This document shows positions 1 to 12,439 of a DNA stretch of 64,000 bases, one piece after another. Each line of letters starts with the position of its first letter. The first letter of the stretch is position 1. This DNA comes from Sepiola atlantica. Taxonomy: Eukaryota; Mollusca; Cephalopoda; Sepiida; Sepiolidae. The stretch lies in the NCBI GenBank assembly GCA_963556195.1, contig OY744546.1, forward strand, positions 66,412,803-66,476,802. Reading direction: 5' to 3'. Both the position numbers and the translations under genes were made by a program. The notes beneath the pieces are model-generated. The model ran no database searches, was not told the DNA's origin, and worked only from the letters and a program-made list of their open reading frames with translations.

Positions 1-14
1 ACGCATTAAATATT

Positions 15-16
<2 letters not shown>

Positions 17-69
<53 letters not shown>
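17..69. repeat. (TA)n microsatellite
   Basis: Nearly pure TA dinucleotide tract, the first of several dozen in the window. The open frames it generates (Ile-Tyr repeats) are not coding. Confidence 0.97.
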
Positions 70-73
<4 letters not shown>

Positions 74-719
74 TTTATCAAATTCAGTACAATAATATTG
101 TGGGATCTACTTTTCGTGCCAGACATCCATGAAAAAAAAACGAAATGTGATCATTTATTTTATTTTAGTTATAACTAAACATACATAGTATGTATACAGA
201 TTAGAATAAACGTGGTGGTTTGGTGTTCGCAGCTTGGAATACGAGTTTATATGAATCTTTATTCATTCTTGGGAATCGGTCGATGTTCCAGAAATGGGTT
301 TAAACTATATATTTACCGATTATTATTTTAATAAATGTTTCTTTAATAATATATTATCTAAATCACTCATGTTATTTCTTGAAGTCAATTTACGTGTTTT
401 GATTTTTTTTACATTTAAAAACATACTAATGGCTATGTTGTTTTAAGCAATGTTTTTTCATTCAATCCCAGTTCATCTCGAGTCTTCATGCTTGACTATA
501 ATAGAATTAAACATACCTAAAATATTAAAGACACTTTAAAACAGTTCTAAAATCGATTAAGAAGTGTTCTTTCGTGATACCCGGTAAGATCCAACAAGTA
601 TGACAAAGAACAGCACGTGTATGAAAACACTTTGGTTTTCTTCATTTTCCATCGTCGGATCGTTTACGTCGCCTACGCACACACATTCGAAAAAAATATT
701 TTGAAATACTTTTGTCTCA
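70..719. other. AT-rich sequence without recognised features
   Basis: No open frame of note, no RNA gene and no repeat with another copy that I could find in the window. It is the downstream flank of the pseudogene that follows on the minus strand. Confidence 0.6.
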
Positions 720-1078
720 TCACAGTCTTTTTCTTACTGAGGTCACAGACTTGGTTTCCGCTAGAAATTCGTTCATAGATAAATCCGATTGGAAAGCAAT
801 TTGCTCTGCATTTTCTATCCGAGCGTGAACTGAAGCAATTGTTCCACGCGCACTTCCAATTGTCTGTTTAATGAAATACAAGTCAGGAGATTCCTTCACT
901 GTGGCAACTTGCTTATCAGTTGCATTTTTAGTCAGCGGACACGAAAGTCTAACAGCAAGACGAGCTTGGGTACCATAGCCAATAAAGCTTCATCGGTGCC
1001 ATAAACATCAGTAAACTCCATTTCTTCCGGTACTTCGATACTCCGATCACCAAGCGCTCCGGCTCTTCGCGTTTCTGA
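720..1078 (-). pseudogene. Ubiquitin C-terminal hydrolase (UCH-L1/L3-like) pseudogene, N-terminal half
   Basis: Read on the minus strand, this gives clear peptidase-C12 homology: a DVYG(T)DE-LLAMVPK block at about 1040-985, then YFIKQTIG-x-ARGTIA-x-VHA near 865-825, then a NEFLAET block near 770-745. In the family the second block surrounds the catalytic cysteine (NACGT); here that position reads SARGT, so the nucleophile has become arginine. One frameshift lies near 945, between the VLLL stretch and PLTKNATDKQ, and the frame stops at 720-722, well short of the catalytic His and Asp. Family members are about 220-230 residues; about half is represented. No intron interrupts the readable part, which fits a processed copy but does not prove one, and I see no poly-A tail. 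It cannot encode an active deubiquitinase. A single diverged exon of a live gene is excluded by the frameshift unless there is a sequencing error. Confidence 0.72.
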
Positions 1079-1423
1079 AACCGCCGCCTTTCAAGTGTCG
1101 TTTGCACTACGGAACCTTCTCCTTTTTAACAGTTATAAAGTAGCTTTCTTTCTCGACGTTCCACCCACAATGGACTCGTCCACGATTCAGTGTTGCCACT
1201 CTTCATTATCTTACATGAACATGCACACATTGTTGTAAGTCCCTATATTTTTTGTATTCATCTTATTAAAATATGATCTGTCACTATTTCCGGAACTAAT
1301 TATAATTACATGCATGTAATTTCTCCTTAATTATGAACATTCTGATTAAAAAAAAAAAAAAATTAGGCGTAATCAGTCCAGAAGATAAAAACACATGTCC
1401 GTCGAACTATTAAGATTCTCAGG
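1079..1423. other. No recognised features
   Basis: AT-rich spacer with a short poly-A run near 1350. The first 150 bases could be the 5' part of the UCH pseudogene, but I see no protein similarity there. Confidence 0.5.
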
Positions 1424-1600
1424 CATTTGTATTATTTGAATTATTCGGACTACTGTTCTCATCTTTGATTACATTCTCACAAGGTTTTGGCCGATGTTAC
1501 CCCCACCTTCTTCAATAAGAATTAATTATTTGTATTATTTGAATTATTCGGACTATTGTTCCCATCTTGGATTGCATTCTCACAATATTTTGTCAAAAGT
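1424..1600 (+). repeat. Direct repeat pair with distant copies at 56.8 and 57.3 kb
   Basis: Two imperfect copies of about 75 bp, 1424-1498 and 1526-1600, share blocks such as TTGTATTATTTGAATTATTC and CATTCTCACAA. Related sequence on the minus strand occurs at about 56786-56880 and in shorter form at 57320-57365, so this is a dispersed repeat. No coding capacity is visible. Confidence 0.7.
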
Positions 1601-1861
1601 CACTTGTCGAATTCGGGAATTTTTATGTCGAAATCAGGACTTAGCACGGAATTTTGATCGACAAATTTCATTTAATAGACGGGGGTTTATTTTTCGGGTT
1701 CTGTCGACCAAAAATTCTTAAGTAACTCATATTTGTATACTTAGTATAACACATGAGAACCTATGACCAACAAATGACCATTGTAAGTAATCAACAGTTC
1801 TCAGTGACAGTTTTAAGGAAGTTGAAGGTAACATTTTAAGTTTATTTTCAGATTTTAAATC

Positions 1862-2011
1862 TTGGCTTTTGCCAACTTATCTACCCCAGCAATTTCATTT
1901 GATGAAAAGATTTTGATCTTTGAAAAGCCTGGCTTAAGGAAAAAATAATTAAATTTTGCTTAATTGCGGAATATACCTTGCATTGAGCAACTGAATTGAA
2001 AAAAGATCTGC
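1862..2011 (+). repeat. Dispersed repeat R1, copy a
   Basis: R1 runs from a GCCAACTTATCTA block, through a hammerhead-like core, to ATATACCTTGCATTGA and beyond. Other copies are at 12440-12620 (+), 12807-12990 (-), 42180-42342 (-) and 63000-63268 (-), with 5'-truncated pieces at 13208-13410 (+) and 63309-63395 (+). Copy a carries a T in place of the first core C, so its ribozyme motif is probably dead. Confidence 0.8.
1892..1942 (+). ncRNA. Hammerhead ribozyme-like motif (R1 copy a, degenerate core)
   Basis: UUGAUGA at 1899-1905 (the family has CUGAUGA), then stem II AAAGAU/AUCUUU with a UUUG loop, then GAAA at 1922-1925, then stem III AAGC-CUG-GCUU closing on an A at the H17 position, then AGGA. 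The C-to-U change at the first core position should abolish cleavage. Confidence 0.45.
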
Positions 2012-2040
2012 CTCCGTCGCTTTTCTAATTCCTTTTCATC

Positions 2041-2650
<610 letters not shown>

Positions 2651-2652
2651 TT

Positions 2653-2708
2653 ATATAACCTAACCCCAACCCTAACCCTAACTCTAACCCTAAACCTAAC
2701 CCTACAGC
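2653..2708 (+). repeat. Short degenerate telomere-like repeat
   Basis: Eight or so imperfect CCTAAC units, including CCCTAA, CTCTAA and CCTACA variants. Much shorter and more decayed than the array at 11.5 kb. Confidence 0.8.
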
Positions 2709-2960
2709 TAAGCAAACATATCAGCTATCAACAGGCATGTATAAGCTACTTTATTTTAAAATGGATAAATACAGAATTCTTAACCTAAGCGACATCAGAT
2801 GGATCATAAATCATTGTCCGCTGATCGATAATCATTGGTCATTTTTGTAATATGTGTGATAGGCAATGACCTGCATACGACCATGAAATGATTTCGCTTA
2901 TAACATTTAAAAATTAAAGAAAATTCTGTATTTGACACTGTGTTAGTTTTATACATTTTA

Positions 2961-3349
2961 TACAGGGTGGGCCAAAATAAGGGTCCTATCTTTAAATTTG
3001 AATAACTTGAATTTGAATAACTTCCACAAAATAAAAGTTAAACTCACCAAACTTTATGTGTGTGTAGACTGACCCTTTCGAGATTTTTTGAAATAAACAA
3101 AACAAATTTTAGCCGAAAAACACTTCTTGAAACTTACAAAAACTAAAGTATTGTTTTTTACACTGTTTTGAGTTTTTTAAGCAAAAATAATGTTTTCTAA
3201 ATGAGGGTACGTTCCTTAGGGCTAATACGGCTCATGCTTGCTTCGGAAGGGGTCCTTTACTGATTCTAAAAAAAAAAAAATAAAAAAATCAATAAATAAA
3301 AAAGTTATGAATTTTTAAAAATAGGACCCTTATTTTTGCCCACCCTGTA
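2961..3349. mobile_element. MITE, Tc1/mariner-like, copy 1
   Basis: The element 2963-3347 is bounded by inverted termini CAGGGTGGGCCAAAATAAGG on the left and the near-complement (GGGTGGGCAAAAATAAGGG read inward) on the right, with TA at both outer edges (2961-2962, 3348-3349). It has no coding capacity. A nearly identical copy sits at 19385-19766. TA target duplications and CAGGGTGG termini suggest mobilisation by a Tc1/mariner-superfamily transposase; the autonomous partner is not in the window. Confidence 0.88.
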
Positions 3350-3467
3350 TATTGCAAAAATGATAATTTACATAAGCATTAAAATACGTTTGTCATGTTA
3401 TCTCTTTTCTCGCATATCGCATCACGTAAACCTTTCCTAAGTTTCCATAACACAAACACTTTTAGAC

Positions 3468-4403
3468 GAACTTCGACTTATTCATAAACATACGACCTTT
3501 TCTATCATGATACACTGATTAAAACGATTCACTACCAAGTTGATGCCTTTTACATACACACGCGCACTCGCATACATGCTTGTACACACATCTGGACGTA
3601 TACGTACGCCTGTACATTCATCTTCATGTATACAGGGGTGGGCGGGTGATTTGAGAATCTATTATATGGATTGTATGAATCGGGGGTGAGTGGGGGGGGG
3701 GTTAAGGAAACTGTGTGGTGTATCTGCAATCCCATGATAGGAGGGTCACGTCGAGATGGGGTATCTGCTGGTAAATGTATTATACGTTGTGGATGGGGTT
3801 AGTTCTGATGTGATTATCTGTGGTGACAGGGTGGGGTGTTTATTGATGATATTTAATCTGGGTTAGGACAATGTTTTATCAGGGTAGGCAGGGTTTATGT
3901 AGTCGCGCCCGTGGTGTGTTTAACATATATCTTGGGGGGTATTTTGTACGTAAATAGAAGAATATGAATTTTGTTATGGGTTTAGGGAGGTCCTGGGGGG
4001 ATTAGTTATTTTATATGTTTTTAGGAAATACTTTACTATCTTTTTAGAGGGGTATTTGGTTTAAAGGGATAATTGGTGGGTTATGTTATATTGTTATCGG
4101 ACCATTGGGCTAGCAGGAATTTTCTTCTGTGGGGGCATTTTCTGAAGACCTCGGTTTTTATGTTCATGCAGTTTATGGAAGTGTTATTGATAGCTTGTAT
4201 AATTCTGAATTTTTCAGTAGTGCACAAAGGGCAGGTCCTGGAGGTGGGGTTGTGGGATTTAGGTTTGTCGGTAATACTCCATTCTTTTTTGTAGGGGGTG
4301 TTGGACTTCTTGAGATCTCAAACTTCGACTTATTCATACAGATAGGACCTTTTCTATCATGATACACTGATTTAAACGATTCACTAACAAGTTGGTGCCT
4401 TTT
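3468..4403. repeat. Direct-repeat-flanked G/T-rich block
   Basis: An 85-bp sequence at 3468-3553 (containing TTCTATCATGATACACTGAT) recurs in direct orientation at 4320-4403. Between them the + strand is strikingly poor in C and rich in G and T (about 3630-4310), with runs of G. Overlapping open frames up to 77 codons exist on both strands, but none matches a family I know. It could be a mobile insertion between duplicated flanks, or a decayed tandem unit. Confidence 0.6.
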
Positions 4404-5404
4404 TTGTTGATGTACGATTTGTCTTCGACCTCAGAATCCCAGAAGTTTCCGATATCACTTTTTGATTGCATACTAATCTCTTTCCTTTGCGTATTGTTTT
4501 TTAAGGTATGTAATCAGCAAGGCATCGCTAGAATATCGGTTGGTGCTAAAGCGATTCAATGTGCAATTCCTGTTTTTTTTTTTACATTGTTACCATCGAC
4601 TTGTAACTCGGTGGATGATCTTGCGTAAAGGGCACTTTTTCCTTTTTTATCCATTGAAAAATATTTGTTCTACTGCATCTTACTCAGCGGAATACTGATT
4701 TGACTCTGAAGTTAAATGGTTGATCCATGTTTGATCCAGTCTAACATTTAAATTGTTCTATTGTTGTAAGAATTTGCAAAAGTAATTTCGCTCAAGTAAC
4801 TTTACTTAGTATTGGCTCGAAATGTGACCTATGCTGTTTGGAGATCAGTACATTATATAAATTATATAATTTATCTTATTAATAGCGCCATTTTTTTGTC
4901 AGACCCGGGACTTAGGAAGTTGTATGTTAAGATAACCACAGTGCGTGATTGAACCCCCAAATCAACTGAATATTTATTAATCATTTATTTCATGTGGTGT
5001 ACGCTATATGTACATATGTGAGTTATCGGATCAATTTAGAAGTATACACATTAAGAATGTCGGAGATTACAGCGGCCGATACGGTGTAATGATAAAACTC
5101 ACGATGAGAACAGTAGATCTAATAATGTAAAATATACAGCTTATCTATCCTCATCTGATAAAAAATCAGAAACGAAATGACTTATGTCTTCAAATATAAA
5201 AGAAACGTGGGTATCACTCCTTCAGTGAAATAATCATCACTACCAGGAAAATATTATTTAGATAAATGTAACTAATATATCGCTACTTTCTTTCTTAATA
5301 TATTTATAACAAGTGATTATATAATATAATATTTATTGATTAATTAGGTCTTAATAATATCGGTATGTATTACAAAGTTTTTTTTACAAAAGAATCAATG
5401 GATT
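4404..5404. other. No recognised features
   Basis: AT-rich spacer; no coding or repeat assignment. Confidence 0.5.
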
Positions 5405-5778
5405 TACTCTACTTTCCATATACTTGGCCTTTTGGCTATAATCAAAGTGTAGTATCTGTTCCGATGGATACTGCACCCCATAGACTGGTATTGTCTTGGC
5501 CTTCGGGGCTTGATTTAAGCCGGTCTATGGGTCTGTCCTGTGCAGTTCTAGGAGGTCCACCCTCCCAGGCTTCGCCTCCCCTCTTTGGGGAGGAGTAAGT
5601 TTATTGCTTACTGCCTGAGGCACCCCTACCGGGGAATGCCGACGGGGCTGCCCAGGCAATTTTTAAACCCCACTTTCCCGACCCGACCTTGGGTCACATC
5701 TTACTTGTGGGAGTAAGATAAAAACTGGCCTTGTGCCTAACTCCTGGAGAGGAGTAAATCAATACTCTACTTTCCATA
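5405..5778 (+). mobile_element. U2-snRNA-headed SINE, copy A (full length, short form)
   Basis: The element 5421-5762 opens with sequence matching the U2 snRNA 5' end: GGCCTTTTGGCT, then ATAATCAAAGTGTAG and TATCTGTTC, which in U2 includes the branch-point recognition GUAGUA. About 300 bp of unrelated GC-rich body follow, ending in GGAGAGGAGTAAATCAAT. It is flanked by a perfect 16-bp target duplication, TACTCTACTTTCCATA (5405-5420 and 5763-5778), as expected for LINE-driven target-primed integration. There is no poly-A tail. This short form lacks about 38 bp (the TGGCCAGAGTGCTCACC to GGCTTTTCAAA segment) present in copies B, E and F. Confidence 0.88.
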
Positions 5779-6649
5779 ATATAGACAAGCGAACAAAGAA
5801 AATATCTAGAAATGTACAATATCTAGAGTAATCAATATATTATAATAAATATAACTGAGACTACAAATATCTGAATATCATAATATTTACGTGAATTATT
5901 TCTCCCAGTATAACAATAATTCTTGAGTAGCGCCATGTTAATGTCTACTTTTCAGACTATGCAGCAAACGATTATTGTATCATCATCGTTATATTTTCTA
6001 TCCTCCTCTAATTAAACCAATATTCAGCTGTCATATTCGGCTTCTCTACAGACTATTCGCCATTCAATATAATTAAACAGAACTGATTGTCATCTGAAAC
6101 CATGATTAAATTATAGGAGGCCATTGAAAAAAACAAACAATATTCGACAAATTCAATTGTCTTTTATTGACATTTAGACTCCGTGAACAAATTATAACTG
6201 AACTGTCTACGATTGTATTGAAAAAAAAAGCAATATCTCGTTCTTAATCCAATTTGAAATATGTGATTCAGAACAAAAGAAAATCCGCTTCAGTGTATAT
6301 ACTTTACTTTTTTAAGTAAGTTTAAATGTTTGATCTTAAACAAACAAGAAAAGCAATTTGTGAAATATTTTCTAATTTGTTCTCATACAAACTCTGTAAA
6401 ATTAAAGGTTACATTCTATTATACTGTTTCGTGTTTTAATCGAAGATAGTTTATATAGTTCGATATTGCCGCATGGCGTTCAATATGTGAAGCTTTGTAT
6501 TTCTTTCCTCCGTCACATTTAAAATGTTCTATCATTTTATCGATTGAGTTTAGATCACGACAAGCAGTTTTTTTCTGTTGATTTTCAGTAATTAAAAAAC
6601 AAAAATTATGTTATAATTATTGATGTAAAACAAAAAAAACTAATAGAAG

Positions 6650-6651
<2 letters not shown>
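5779..6651. other. No recognised features
   Basis: AT-rich spacer without open frames or repeats that I recognise. Confidence 0.5.

Positions 6652-6708
<57 letters not shown>
6652..6708. repeat. (TA)n microsatellite
   Basis: Pure TA tract. Confidence 0.97.
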
Positions 6709-6710
<2 letters not shown>

Positions 6711-6959
6711 AGAGGCTGGGGAAAGATGAGGGAAGGGAGAAACTCTGTGTGTTTAGCATGTAGGTAGTATCATAGTTTTAGAATAAAAATGAAGAAATGA
6801 AGATAACTAGAAAATGGGCTGGGGTAAGTAAGAGTGTGAAAGAAAAAGTCAAAAAGGGGGAGACAGGTGAGAGGAGAGAGGGGAGATTTTGGTGTGGTCA
6901 TCTATAAAATAATTGTGAGGCTGGAGGGAGGGAGGGAAGGAAAGGGACGAGTATTGACC

Positions 6960-7183
6960 AGATGGTTATGCCAGCTTCTCACAGCCTGGACTCTCCTCCA
7001 GCGCTCACAATAGCCACGGCTACTACTTTTCTTTTATCACTCCATCATGTCAACCCAACATTTAGATGTACTTGCGTGACATGTTTCTTCAAATTATCAT
7101 CTTGAGGATGTCTCACAATAAAGACGAAACATTTATGAATACATAAAAAATAACTCTTGTTTTTTTCTTTCATTTTTCATTTC

Positions 7184-7185
<2 letters not shown>
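6960..7185 (+). repeat. Dispersed repeat R2, copy a
   Basis: Shares GGCTACTACTT, ATGTACTTGC, AATTATCATC and ACATAAAAAATAAC blocks, in order, with 23640-23872 (+) and, in shortened form, with 50770-50882 (-). It holds a degraded hammerhead-like core (UUGAGGA at 7102-7108, GAAAC at 7126-7130). Confidence 0.75.

Positions 7186-7269
<84 letters not shown>
7186..7269. repeat. (TA)n-(GA)n microsatellite
   Basis: TA tract followed by GA tract. Confidence 0.97.
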
Positions 7270-7850
7270 AGGGGGTTGTGTAGCATCAGTGCAGTTCCAA
7301 CGAGAGAAAAAAGTATATTTAAATAATTTTGGTTACCAACGCTAGTAAAATACTTTTTCAATAATTATTCATTATCTTATCATTTTAACATTTTAAGTTT
7401 TTTAAAAATATAATTTCATAACGCGTTTCGCGCATTTATCGTTTATCCATTATGCTTTCTACAGATGTATATTCCATTTGATAAAAAGGTTTCATTTGAG
7501 AAAACATTTCATTTGTCTTTCATTTAAAAGTGTCTGTGCCATTTGACAGAAAAATGTTTGTTCCATTTGACAGAAAAAAATGTTATCTTGTTGAGATAAA
7601 AAATATTCCGCTTGGCAAGTGTTTGGTGATTTGAGTACATTTGTGTATTAGGTTTTATTACTTTAATTGCTTTTATGGTGCCGGTCGAATCTGTATGGCA
7701 TGTGTGTGTGTGGTCATTCCCGGTCATTCATGACGGTGTCCCTGGTGGGTTCACACATGAATGTGGATGTGTGAATAGTTTGGGGTGAGGATGTTTGCTT
7801 GGGTTTGGAGAGATTGATAGATAGAGAGAGAAAGAGAGAGAGAGAGATGA
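7270..7850. other. No gene; short internal repeats
   Basis: The phrase CCATTTGACAGAAAAA occurs twice near 7540-7580 with weaker relatives just upstream. A GA-rich tract lies at 7818-7848. No function assigned. Confidence 0.5.
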
Positions 7851-7906
7851 GTAGAAAAGAGGATGGGTGAGTAGATATTTATCTACTCACCCATCCTCTT
7901 TTCTAC
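7851..7906. repeat. Perfect 56-bp palindrome
   Basis: Arms 7851-7877 and 7880-7906 are exact reverse complements with a 2-bp centre. The palindrome abuts the 5' end of a truncated LINE fragment, so it may be a by-product of an aberrant integration. Confidence 0.93.
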
Positions 7907-8475
7907 GCAGTCTCTGGCTACTTGCGCGCCACATAAATCAACCAACTACCGATTCTCGCCGGCATCGCACCACAAACCGTCAAGAAAGGGCACTATCGAT
8001 GAGGACCAACTTTCCCCACAAGCTCGCCACAGAGACCCCTCCACAAGCTCGCCTGAAGTCACAACGCCCATTCTCGGAGCATGCTCACCAGCTCCTGCTT
8101 TCTTCACCCGGTGATGCCACAAAAACGAATCTGGCTGAAACGCTACTGGACAGAAGAATGACAGGCAGCAGATAAATCAAGGTTGCACAGATTTGTGGAG
8201 GACCTGGATAACCTACCAGGCATGGACCTCCCTCGCCGGCAGTGGACACTGCTCAACCGGCTCAGGACAAGTGTCGGCCGTTTCGCTGCGATCATGAAAG
8301 GATGGGGACTCAGGGACTCGGCTATCTGCGACTGTGGTCACTCTGAACAGACAGTAGACCACATCATCGAGTCATGCCTTAAATATCGACTACCCAACGG
8401 CGAGGCCGGCATAGCTTCGCTCGACAACAAAACATTAGCATGGCTTTTCTCAACCGAGCTGGTAATCTAACAGTG
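7907..8475 (+). pseudogene. Non-LTR retrotransposon ORF2 C-terminus, degenerate
   Basis: The frame 8120-8470 contains the motif order typical of the region after the reverse transcriptase in many LINEs: WLKRYWTEE, then PRRQWTLLNRLRT, GRFAA-x-MK-x-WGLRDSA, and a CxC-x7-H-x4-C zinc knuckle (CDCGHSEQTVDHIIESC), ending at a natural stop near 8470. A TGA near 8142 sits where Trp is expected. The more upstream part (7930-8115) is read only in another frame, so at least one frameshift has occurred. The catalytic palm is absent: this is a 5'-truncated, dead copy. Confidence 0.8.
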
Positions 8476-9229
8476 AGATGCTGTGAATCAAACGAAAGAA
8501 GAAGTTTTGCCTATAGTTTTACTCTATTATTCCGGGTTTAGCAACACTTATCTTAGTGGCTAATATATGGCTTTTTTTATCTTTTGATTAAGTTTGTTGG
8601 ATGTGGTAATCCTCTTTCTTGCAAGTGCTATTTGACTCTAATGTTAAGGGTGCTTACAATACTACATATGGGGATATATCCGTTGGTATACGACAATTTG
8701 CTAAATACAAGACGTTTTGTTTTTAACTGTAGTGTTGGCTCCAGATAGTTACTACCTCAGAAATTAACCGGGATGTACCTGCTCTTTGCTAAGGTAACCA
8801 CCTTGTATGGTTTTTCTCGTAACTGCGGTAATCCTATCGCTGAAATTCCGATGATTAACTAAGCAATATAAGAGAAAGTATAAGCGTTTTTCCCCCGTAA
8901 TGATTGGAATTAGGCCTTCCTGTTATCATAGTAAGATAAATGTTTTGTTTTGGGTTTGTTAATTGGAAATCTAATTCACGATTATTGAAAGTGGGTGTAG
9001 CGGATACAAAAGCTACTATACAAGGAATGCGGCATTATTGGTCGTTAGTGGCATAATTGTGTGGGGTAGGTTGATTGCAGATAGCAATTTAAGCTGATAT
9101 GCAGAATTGAGTCTCACTGAAAGCCTGGCTCTGATTTATGTCTCGAACTAACACGACTAACACACACACATTCTTCAGCTTGCAGCGTGAGCACCATCCG
9201 TAATATCATGAGATCACAAGACCCCACCA
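8476..9229. other. No recognised features
   Basis: Possible 3' untranslated tail of the preceding LINE fragment, then unassigned sequence; no open frame of interest. Confidence 0.5.
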
Positions 9230-9567
9230 TCTTTATTATTTTTATTATTTATGTTATTTTTATTTTCATTATTTTTTCTTTTTCTTATCTGTTGTTTTTA
9301 TTATCTGTTTTTTTTTTAAAATAAATTTATAATTATTAACAAAATAAGTTTTTGTGATATAGGTATATATAGTATATAAAATAATTATTAAAAATAATTA
9401 TTAAAATAAAATAATATAATTATTAACATAAAATAATTATTAAAATAATATGAAATAAATATTAGTATATAAAATAATTTTAGTTATAACCTATAATTAT
9501 TTTAATATAAAAATTAATTTTTATTAATATTTAAATAAAAAAACATCTTGTTTCTATTATCTGTTTA
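9230..9567. other. AT-rich low-complexity region
   Basis: Repeats of ATAATTATTAAAA type leading into the ATT array. Confidence 0.8.
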
Positions 9568-10586
<1,019 letters not shown>

Positions 10587-10609
10587 CTGCATTTGTATTT
10601 TTTTAATTA

Positions 10610-11090
10610 TTTTATTAATTTATTTATTTATCGTGACACAAAACCTTGTATACAAAATGCAATAGGATAGAATTACAAATATATACAAATTATATCTGAA
10701 CACTATTTTAATTACGGAATATAATCAAAATTGATTTCGGTTTCTTCCTAGACGGGTCAGCTGTTTTAATCTTTTGTTGATACTCGGAAAAAGAATTAAT
10801 TAATTCGTGACTCTGATTTTTTTTTTTACAACATTAGTGCACAAAAATAGTGCGAACATTTCATAGGTTTGTATCAGACATATTAGATCCCCATTGTTTA
10901 TTTATACGTGTTTGTCTTTTAATCCGGCACATTACTGTTTGCCAAAAAGTGTTTTTTTTTTATCTAAGCGGCAATACTATTATTTCCACTTTAAATACTT
11001 TCAGCTTGTATTAATAATATCGACAAAAAGATAATGTAGAATTAATTTGAATCAATCATTCTTGTAGAGAAGATATTGCGATGATTTTTT
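10610..11090. other. No recognised features
   Basis: AT-rich spacer between the ATT array and a possible LINE fragment. Confidence 0.5.
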
Positions 11091-11318
11091 TTGGTTCAAT
11101 CATTTCGAAGGAATTCAATTACTAAATATCCTGAGACTTGGCTCGGGAGCTGCTTGGCATACGTCAAGTCTTTTGTTCTTCTTAATCTCAATGAACTTCC
11201 ACGCGACCTGCGTTTTAAAGCATGTTTTAAACGTTCAATCAAATCTCATTTCTTGGCGCCTGTCAATTCTCGTAAATTCACCAATGACTTTAACGCCAAC
11301 GCAAACAATTCTGGTTAA
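11091..11318 (+). pseudogene. Possible LINE C-terminal fragment
   Basis: A 75-codon open frame whose middle (SFVLLNLNELPRDLR followed by FKRSIKSHF) resembles the SF..L-x-N-x-LP-x-x-LR...FKr-x-(I/L)K-x-(H/F)L pattern that ends many Jockey/CR1-group ORF2 proteins. There is no zinc knuckle or palm motif, and the match is short. It could be an accidental frame. Confidence 0.3.
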
Positions 11319-11455
11319 AAATCAAATTTAAACATTGACAAACATTAAATTTCATTCTAAAATACGTTTTTTTTTCTTTTTCTCAAACGGTGTTTGCAAA
11401 TAATAATGGTTCATACAGAATCTGCTTGTCGACAAAGATAAACACATGCATCGTA

Positions 11456-11456
11456 C

Positions 11457-11487
<31 letters not shown>

Positions 11488-11571
11488 ACTAACCCTAACC
11501 CTAACCCTAACCCTAAACCCTAAACCCTAACCACTAACCACTAACCCTAACCACTAACCCTAACCCTAACC

Positions 11572-11631
<60 letters not shown>

Positions 11632-11697
11632 ACCCTAAACCCTAACCCTAACCCTAACCACTAACCCTAACCCTAACCCTAACCCTAACCACTAACC

Positions 11698-11757
<60 letters not shown>

Positions 11758-11827
11758 ACCCTAACCCTAACCCAAAACCCTAACCCTAACCCTAACCCTA
11801 ACCCTAATCCTAACCATAACCCTAACC

Positions 11828-11924
<97 letters not shown>

Positions 11925-11963
11925 CCCTAACCCTAACCCTAACCCTTAACCCTAACCCTAACC
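11456..11963 (+). repeat. Interstitial telomere-like array (CCCTAA)n
   Basis: About 508 bp of CCCTAA units with interspersed CCCTAAA and CCACTAA variants, all in one orientation. TTAGGG is the metazoan telomere repeat. Unique and repetitive sequence continues on both sides, so in this assembly the array is internal. Confidence 0.95.
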
Positions 11964-12257
11964 GATGGACGAATTAAGAGTGTAAAAGCATTAGTTTATT
12001 TTACAACCTAGTGCCCGCCAAAAAAAATACAATAATTTTCAAAACCAAGTTTAAATGTAAGTCATCTTAGAACCAGTGAACAACAGAATAAGTTAACCTT
12101 CTATACTGATGGCTAATTCTATTTTCATGTTTTTGCTCTTTTTTATGAAATGATAGGAATTTGACCCCACACTTAAAGATTATCACAAACAAAAAAATCA
12201 GAAAAACATTATTCATCCTTAAACAATATAATTACGCATTCCAAATATAGTTATCTT

Positions 12258-12265
12258 CTATGTAT

Positions 12266-12320
<55 letters not shown>
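12258..12320. repeat. (TA)n microsatellite
   Basis: TA tract immediately upstream of R1 copy b. Confidence 0.97.
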
Positions 12321-12322
<2 letters not shown>

Positions 12323-12439
12323 TCTCAACGGAAATTTACCACCCGGACAAACCACATATCTTTTTTACGGAACTTTTCTTTTCTTTCACTGCATTTTTTA
12401 ATAATATTTTTCATATTTATCAAATATTTTAACTTTGTT

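Noticed and set aside
3630..4310. Nuclear mitochondrial insertion
   Set aside because: The skew suggested it, but none of the frames resembled a mitochondrial gene that I recognise.
5421..5465. A functional U2 snRNA gene
   Set aside because: Only the first 40 or so bases match; stem II, the Sm site and the 3' half are absent, and the copies carry target duplications.
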